The translations under genes were made by a program, and so were the position numbers. Positions 57,414 through 64,000 of a stretch of 64,000 bases of DNA are shown piece by piece. The notes beneath the pieces are model-generated. The model was not told the origin of the DNA and did no database searches. It saw only the letters and a list, made by a program, of their open reading frames with translations. The DNA is from Cyathus striatus (lineage: Eukaryota; Basidiomycota; Agaricomycetes; Agaricales; Nidulariaceae). The stretch is from positions 3,410,001-3,474,000 of the forward strand of contig JAOVFP010000008.1 in the NCBI GenBank assembly GCA_025738555.1, given 5' to 3'. The first letter of the stretch is position 1; the number at the start of each line of letters is the position of its first letter.

Positions 57414-60400
57414 CTACTGTTTCCTATGAGATGGCACCGGAACCCCACCAGTTAAATTATTAGCCTCCTGGCCGGAACCAGAACTCTCCCCCATACGAGC
57501 ACTACTAAAGTCATACAATGGTGGAGGTTCTATGTCTTGGAGGCGTTCAGTTCGTATTAGTGCAGACATATCACGTCGCAATTGCTCAAACTCGGCTCGA
57601 AGATCCGAGCTGGGACCACTGCTACCGCTCGGTGTGGCACTATACATCCCTGCTGTTGAATGATCTCCTTGGGGCGGGGAAGCCTCACTTTTTGACGAAT
57701 GAACAATGACGTGGTTGGAGATGGGACGTGGGGTATTGCTATCTGAGTAATTTGGTACCAGGTGTGTGGAGAACGGCTGATAAACGAAAGCTTCATTCAC
57801 AATAAATGATGAATGTGGCCTCTGTCGTCGGACTCTAGTATGGCGAATAAAGAATGCCAGTCCAAGAAGAGAGACTAATCCAACAACACCCCCGACTACA
57901 CCACCAGCAATTGCACCAACATTCACCTTAACTTTCACAGTAGGGACAGATGGAGTTGATGGGGGCCCTGAGATTGCTTGAGTAGCAAGGCTAAAATATC
58001 ATGAGCAACCGTGAATCACTGAAGAATGTAGTGACATTACTTAAGAGCTAGTGGTGCAAACATTGCTCCTTGAGCTGCACTATTCATTCATATAAATTAA
58101 CAGGATACTTTCGTGGAGATATAATAGACATGCCTTGCAACTCCAATAATAGCACTTCCTGTAGTAGGATCATACGTCGTTGGAAACGCGACTGAGTCAT
58201 TCAGAGAGGCTCTCTGCCACACCATCCTAATCAAAGAATCCCTAAGCGATGGATCTGATAGTGTAGCAGCCGTGAACATGATCCAATCTTGTTCAACAAA
58301 TAAGATAACAATTTATCCAGCTCGGTGGGTAACCTACGTGATTTTACTTTCCCGGCATCATTAGTATCGTAAGGAAATCCGAACTTCGGTGCTACAACGG
58401 AAGTAAGTACATATATACTCAGAATCTGTGATCATCTTACCTTTTCCAAGTTGGGAGGCATAAAATTGCGATTGATTTGTATAGAGCTTGAACATAATCA
58501 ATATTACAACTCTAAGGGCAAATTGATAGACTTCTATTCTTACCTGGTCACTGATGAGATTTGAGCCCAACAGTTTTGCGGCATAAAGGTTATAAACAAG
58601 ACCCCAGTTGGATACATCCCCATAAACAGAGGTTATGTGGCCGGAAGCTACAGCTAAATTTTCCCATTGGTTATAATAGTCCTCAGCCTGGGACTATTGA
58701 AAGGTAAGCACGTAAAAACGACATAAAAAAATGTAACGAACTTCATAGTGTGAAGCATCAATTGAGTTCCCAGTTACATTGCTTATTTTTCCCATTGCAT
58801 CTAGCCCTAAAATGCCTTTAAGGGCGAGATTGGACAGGTTAGGACTGTTTTCCCCGTCAGCACTTACACTTCATTTTAATGATCAGTGACATTTAGATGC
58901 ATTGACACTGCAATAAAATAACTCACTATCCTGCTGGATGAAGTGTGTTCTTTTCAAGGTAGTCAGCCCATTCTTTCAATAAACTGTACTGCAAAGGCTC
59001 TTGGTGAGTTCATCAGAAATACATGACCAATAATGGTTCAACGTACATAGCGGTAGATTAATGAGCCATCTCCACTTTTCAATGCATGAGCCAACGTCAT
59101 GATCAACATGTTTCCACAGTCTAATAATACAATTAATTATTAATCAATTGAATGCAGTTGTTCGCAACAACAACCAACTTTCTAAGGCGAGCTCTGTAGT
59201 ATCAGTAGAATTACCCAGAACCTTAGGATAAGCAATTCCTGTCGATTTTTATGAGAATGCGTAGAACCCTATTTAAGAAGATGCATTGTGCGTACCAAGA
59301 TCTGGAGCTGCATATGCATTCTTATAATTGGAAGAGTTTTGGTACTCAAGAAGTGGTTCTAATATTGAACCAGCTAGCGTCGAGTTGAAATATAGAATAG
59401 CTGGCAAAGCTGCGTAAATGACTTCAACTGGATTTACACGGCTGGGGTCGGAATTGATCACCGTGAAACGAAATGTATGTTGGACACGAGAACTTACCTA
59501 GACGAACCAATGTCCTTCATGAAGATCTTTACGTCCGACGTATCCAGTGTCCCGTCGCCAAATTTTGGAATTGTAATATCCATTGCACCGAATACCATTC
59601 GAAGGGAAATTGATATCAAATCATTGTATTCGGATGATATTGCACCTCCATCCGACAAAATCTTATTATCAAAATCGATGGCTTTGGATCTCACATCATC
59701 AAATTTTGCGATAACATCTTGGATCTAAGTATTGCAAAACTCAACCTTACGTTAACAATGGCGGATTGAAATACGTACAATATCATCTATGGTGTTGTAG
59801 GCACTCCAATAGTATGAACTGCGGACTTGAATGCTTCCAGACGTCGTGTACTGTATCACGGGGTCCCTGACTAAGCCTGTGACTAGGCATACAGACTTGC
59901 TTGTCTGTGTGGTATTTCCTAGATCAACTAGAAACGAAAGAACAGGCCAGCTTCAAAAATTGGAAAATCAGTACTTGAAGTTACTTGTCCTATGCCAGAG
60001 GGATTGCTCACTCGATAATTGTTCGGGGAGTTGTGTCCATGGTGTCCGGTAGCGGGGAACCGCCTGCAACAAACTTATTACGTACATCGTCTTGGTTGCC
60101 GCCAGATTGCCAAGTCATATCCGGTCTCTGAATGATAAGTCTCAATATACCTGAGGAACGAGAGAAGTGATAAGTTGTAACATACATTCTCCATGGCAAA
60201 ATACAGTGTGCTATCCTTGACAATTTCTGAATCTTCTGTCATCGACTGCTTACTTGTTAGATGCATAGAATGGTACAAAGCATCTCCTATTTGTGCCGTA
60301 TTCCACTGCACCTGATCGAAAGCGTCAATACTCAGCGGTTCTATGTTGCATTAGCCGATAGCTCATGTATATACCACACATGTACTTACCGCCCGTTATA

Positions 60401-60950
60401 TCGAAGTAGAACCTAATAGCATGAGGTTTTCCGTCGAGAGACCATGCATCCAGATACAAGTAGCCAAAAGGCAGTGATTGTTGCACTAGATCTGTAGGCT
60501 GGCGAAGACCTGAATTAGATAAATTTATATATAGATTTGGCCACTTGGAACATACATCTAGAGGGCTTAAATAAGTAGCATTAAAAGCGATAGGGCCCGC
60601 CACGAAAGAAAATATTGTTCTAGTAGGGGTAACTGTTGTTGCAGTCAGGTTCGGTCTGGTGGTCAGATATTCTCCAGACCACTGATATGAAGTATTGTCT
60701 ACTTGAATGTACGATGTCCATCCGACGGACTAACGTGAATGAGTGAAGTGTACGGCGCATAAGTGGCACTGAAACTTACGCGTCTAGTCCAAAACAATGG
60801 CCATGCACCGGTAGGCAACGAGACATGACTGGCATCTATCCAATACTGCATATAAGGAGATTTGATGATTAGAGGAAGTTCGGAGAGTAATTGGCTCGCT
60901 GCTAGGCCTGCTAGCAAAGCCAAAACGAGCGAGCGAATCGTCCAGTGCAT
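57414..60950 (-). CDS. Membrane-anchored GtaA-type glutaminase-like protein, copy 3 (intact, 870 aa)
   Basis: Exons: 60950-60780, 60729-60556, 60498-60390, 60340-60186, 60127-60012, 59950-59779, 59724-59498, 59441-59296, 59238-59179, 59120-59047, 58988-58927, 58868-58742, 58693-58544, 58486-58441, 58391-58338, 58287-58134, 58079-58041, 57990-57414. All 18 exons join in frame with the same positions and phases as copy 1. Signal peptide: MHWTIRSLVLALLAGLAAS. Catalytic-region landmarks: LPLIIKSPYMQYW, QQSLPFGYLYLDAW, LSDGGAISSEYNDL, CGNMLIM. The C-terminal exon has the transmembrane helix (GAIAGGVVGGVVGLVSLLGL), the coiled coil (LRAEFEQLRRDMSAL) and EPPPLYD. Intron 16 needs a GC donor (AG/GCATGT). 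Introns 9 and 12 use GTTGGT and GTTCGT donors. It is a tandem, same-strand neighbour of broken copy 2 and is framed by the inverted carboxypeptidase/tRNA-like duplication. Confidence 0.85.
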
Positions 60951-62864
60951 TTCGCGCTGAACAGAAGTCTGAGTCTTTGAGATGGTAGGGAATATTGAAA
61001 GGAGCGGGAGGTTGCTGTCATACAAGGGGCCAAACCTTGTTCCAGTCAACTCGGTACCTACTACCGTGTGTCGATTGAAGTAAAGAAACAATGAGCGTGA
61101 AACCCGAATTCGTTCAGCGCTCAAGGGTGCCCAGGGCCTTCATTAGCGCATTTCTAAGTCCGTGCAATTGGAAAGGTGACAGAAGTCAGTATGGAAGCAG
61201 TATACAGCGAAAAATGGGAAAACAAATTCTCACAGATTCTCACTTGCTGTCAGTTTCTGCGTGGAAAAATGTCTGTTGAATCACTCGAATGTTCTTATCA
61301 TAGCAGATGATTGACAGCCATACATCCAACCCTGGAGGGGTTCCGAAGTTCACATTCAATTCACCCATGTAAATTTCACCACCATGGCACCATCAGTGGA
61401 GTCCATAGTCCCCTGTTATAACTCGCTTAGCGTTGACCCTGAAACACGTGCCCATCAGCAAACCAGTCCGCACAGCTAAGAAGGCGCTTATTACATAGGA
61501 TGCTCACGGACAGGCTTGTACAGGTCTTTTGATTTATTTTCTTTACTTGTAACGCATGTTAGGAGGTAGTAAATGTGTTTTTCTTCGATCTGTAGCTTTA
61601 TATGAGTTCTATTTCCATTGTACCTATCTGTAAAAGTGAAACCCAGTACGATATACTTAAAATAATCTTGGATCTTGCTTGTATGTTAAGTATACTACAT
61701 AAGACATGTTACTTAAAAGGTCAGTTATAAAATTTGTATTGTACCGTGACCACGGCATAGGGTAATTTGTACTTTCACTACTACCTTGACAATACATACA
61801 ATAAGTACTAGTATGACACCGGAAAGTTACAATATGTACGTCGTAACGAGCTAGTAAATACCCAGCCAGTTGTATTTCTGATGTGTATAAATAAATAAAA
61901 AATTTCTCACTCTGTATAGTCGTGACATATAATGCTATCACTATTAATCTCGTTTTGTATTTTATTTAAAAGCAACGTGACCTTAGTATATTTGTACTAC
62001 TATGCCTTCAATATCTCCAGCCGCATTAAGTACAATGAAAAAAATAGATTTAATACCTACTTATGTATCAATACTTGTAAGTCTGCTACATATCTTATTG
62101 CCAAATCCAACGTATGACCATCTATGTAGAAAACATAAATGCGCGCGAGAGAAGATATCCGCGCTTCCATGTGTCAGGCCCAGAACTGGTTTGCAAACCG
62201 ATCACGTTCAATGCCATTTTGGGAATTTTCGACCCTTAGATCCTCATCGAGTTATAACAGGGGACCTACCACCGCCATCAGTGTTCCGCATCCCATTCCA
62301 GGAGAGGTTGGACAACTCGGAGACTGGGGTTCTATGTGCTCTCGTTGCCAAAACCGCACTGATTGAAGCTTCTCTTCCAATCTTCCTTATGTACCTAATT
62401 CAATGTCACTACCAAATCTTGTGCGGCTGATTAGCGCCGGCAGAAAACAAAAAACAAAAGGAACTTACTTTGGAATATTATCTCTATACGTTTGATAAGA
62501 ACACTCAAGATTCGAACATAGTTGGAGGTAAATACGATCACAATGAGTGCGAACTGTCAGGCTAACATCCGTTGGGCAGCTGCACAACGTTGGCTCATGT
62601 ATTCCTCCTTGAACTCTATATCTTAAACGCAATTCACCTATAAAAATGCGTGTTTCCCACTAGATCAATTAAGTCGGAAACTTAGTACATACAAGTCACA
62701 CACGACCACTTTGCTAAGGCTGCTTGAAAAGCCTTGTGGAAATTTGAATTAGAAGCACATTACTGTAATTCACTTGAGCACTTACCATGAAAAGGCTCAA
62801 GGGCATAACCAATCAAAAACTTTATCGATTTATCTCTTGTCGACAATGCAGAATGTAGAGTCCT
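60951..62864. other. Intergenic, no gene supported
   Basis: Upstream of glutaminase copy 3; from 61.5 kb on AT-rich. The ORF at 62002-62430 shows no recognisable domain. Confidence 0.4.
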
Positions 62865-63135
62865 CCAGCGCTCTCATTGAGAATCGAACGCAGTTGTGGC
62901 CAACTGTGACGAGTACCAGCCACTGGACTAACTCTGCTTAAATATCTAATCATCATCAGTTGTACATGAGTTGCTTCGAATATGCTCATTATTATAAGCA
63001 CACATAGTCGGCGGGTTTCACAAAAATGAAAACATTATACATTCAGCCAACTTTGGCTATGCTTAGCTCAGGTATCGAACCCAGTGCATAGATCATCATC
63101 CAACCACCGAGAAACACCGTTAGGCCATACCCGAT
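62865..63135 (-). repeat. Two-unit tRNA-like element, copy B
   Basis: Better preserved than copy A. On the minus strand unit 1 has A box TGGCCTAACGG (63127-63117) and a perfect B box GGTTCGATACC (63081-63071). Unit 2 has TTAGTCCAGTGG and CGTTCGATTC (62890-62881), preceded by ATATTTAAGCAGAG. Acceptor-like ends of unit 2 (GCAGAGT and ACTCTAC) pair at six of seven positions, but the T arm does not close, so a functional tRNA is unlikely. Confidence 0.6.
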
Positions 63136-63279
63136 TGTATGTACTTCATCAAGAACTCCAATAACTGGTACATCAAGCGCTAACGAAAGGAATGCCCACC
63201 TACATTGCCTATAGAATCAGCACAAGAGTCAATAAGTATACAATAGATACTAAAAGCTTCCCGCAAATCCCATTCATCA

Positions 63280-64000
63280 CTAAATACCCAACCCCCTCAA
63301 CCACTGCCCAATCACACCCACCACCTCCTTCGGCCTATCAAACCCAACAAAATGTCCCGCACCCTCAACAACTACAAACGTAACCTTCCCATCCGTCTTC
63401 AACGCCCTCGCCCTCTCCCCATCCATCTCTCAAGTATAACTCGGCACGTTCCGCTCCGAATTCCATAAATTCCTAAAATTAAACATATCCTTCATCCCCA
63501 CATCGTTCCCGAGCCAGTTATCTCGCCAGTTGAGGTTCCCACTGTACATGAGAGCTTTGACGCTTTCCTTGATGTGAGTTTTGATAAAGTCTTTTGTGGT
63601 GGTTGTGTACAGATCTAGGTCCGGGGAGAAGGTGAGTTGGGGGTCTGGACAGAATGTGAAGTTGTACAACCGTGCAGGGTTAACTTGTTATAGGGTAGTG
63701 AGATCAAATCCCCAAACATGATCGATACCTATGTGTGTTGACTGTACGGTCGGATAGGTAGGCTGCTATGCTCCTACATAAGTAATGCGTGGGGGAAATG
63801 GAGTTTGGGGTGAAACGAAGGACTTGACTATCGGGTAGCATGAAGTATCATCGAGTTCATCAGAGGTACATGCTTGGCTTATGTCATAGGGGTTTATACC
63901 TGAACACCCATTGGCTGGGGTAGAAACTTAAAGGGGAGGAATATAGTACTTACCTGAACGTAAATAAGGGATAGCAATTTCATCGTTGCAAAAGGAATAG
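63280..64000 (-). pseudogene. Serine carboxypeptidase (S10), C-terminal part, runs off the window
   Basis: Reading from the right edge on the minus strand: a possible exon, a GTAAGT...TTCAG intron, then GINPYDISQAC and DTSCYPIVK. A frameshift follows, then YLSDRTVNTHIGIDHVWGFD, a stop, NPARLYNFTFCPDPQLTFSP, KTHIKESVKALMYSGNLNWR, DNWLGNDVGMKDMFNFRNLW, a stop after VPSYT, and VTFVVVEGAGHFVGFDRPKE with the catalytic His in the normal GAGH context, ending WLRGLGI. It is clearly better preserved than the 56.2-56.8 kb copy, but the stops and frameshift suggest it is also inactive. Some gaps could be unrecognised introns. The N-terminal half with the catalytic Ser lies outside the window. Confidence 0.7.

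Noticed and set aside
62002..62430. 142-codon plus-strand ORF
   Set aside because: No domain or start context; it overlaps another ORF of similar length in a different frame.
1..64000. CRISPR arrays, bacterial operons or ribosome binding sites
   Set aside because: The window is clearly eukaryotic with spliceosomal introns; no regular spacer-repeat array was seen.

Overview
This is a nuclear window from a filamentous basidiomycete, most likely an Agaricomycete. The genes carry many 45-70 nt GT-AG introns with CTAAC/CTGAC-like branch sites. The families present (F-box-like, double-BTB, MYND, membrane-anchored GtaA-type glutaminase-like, S10 carboxypeptidase, a fungal G-alpha) also fit that group. 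The species cannot be named from the sequence alone. Gene models were assembled by hand from splice signals and from paralogue-to-paralogue comparison; nothing was aligned by software.

Layout: 0-0.8 kb broken F-box gene (-); 1.8-5.5 kb intact 18-exon glutaminase-like gene (+); 5.5-9.4 kb gene-poor DNA with diverged repeats; 9.4-11.3 kb F-box gene (-); 13.2-17.1 kb two tandem double-BTB genes (-); 18.5 kb intron-containing tRNA-Asp; 18.6-22.9 kb no gene seen; 22.9-26.0 kb 12-exon G-protein alpha subunit (+) that appears to need a one-nucleotide exon; 27.7-29.5 kb third double-BTB gene (-); 29.8-42.1 kb three successive convergent F-box(+)/MYND(-) pairs in progressive decay (pair 1 intact, pair 2 both broken, pair 3 MYND intact and F-box reduced to its C-terminus); 33-36 kb and 44-46.3 kb two related stretches of decayed unknown DNA; 46.5-48.3 kb a divergent F-box gene (-); 50.0-60.9 kb three more glutaminase-like copies (- strand: a 3' fragment, a frameshifted copy, an intact copy); 56.2-57.2 kb (+) and 62.9-64.0 kb (-) an inverted duplication of a decayed serine carboxypeptidase followed by a two-unit tRNA-like element.

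How the genes relate: the G-alpha subunit and the tRNA are core genes. Everything else is multicopy and in birth-and-death evolution, with intact and broken copies side by side. F-box proteins normally recruit substrates to SCF (cullin-1) ligases, and BTB proteins often serve cullin-3 ligases. The glutaminase-like proteins carry a conserved PPxY motif of the kind bound by WW-domain (Rsp5/Nedd4) ligases. A ubiquitin theme is therefore possible, but it is inference. The F-box proteins of the main subfamily start with an N-myristoylation-like MGNxTS motif, which would be unusual for substrate adaptors.
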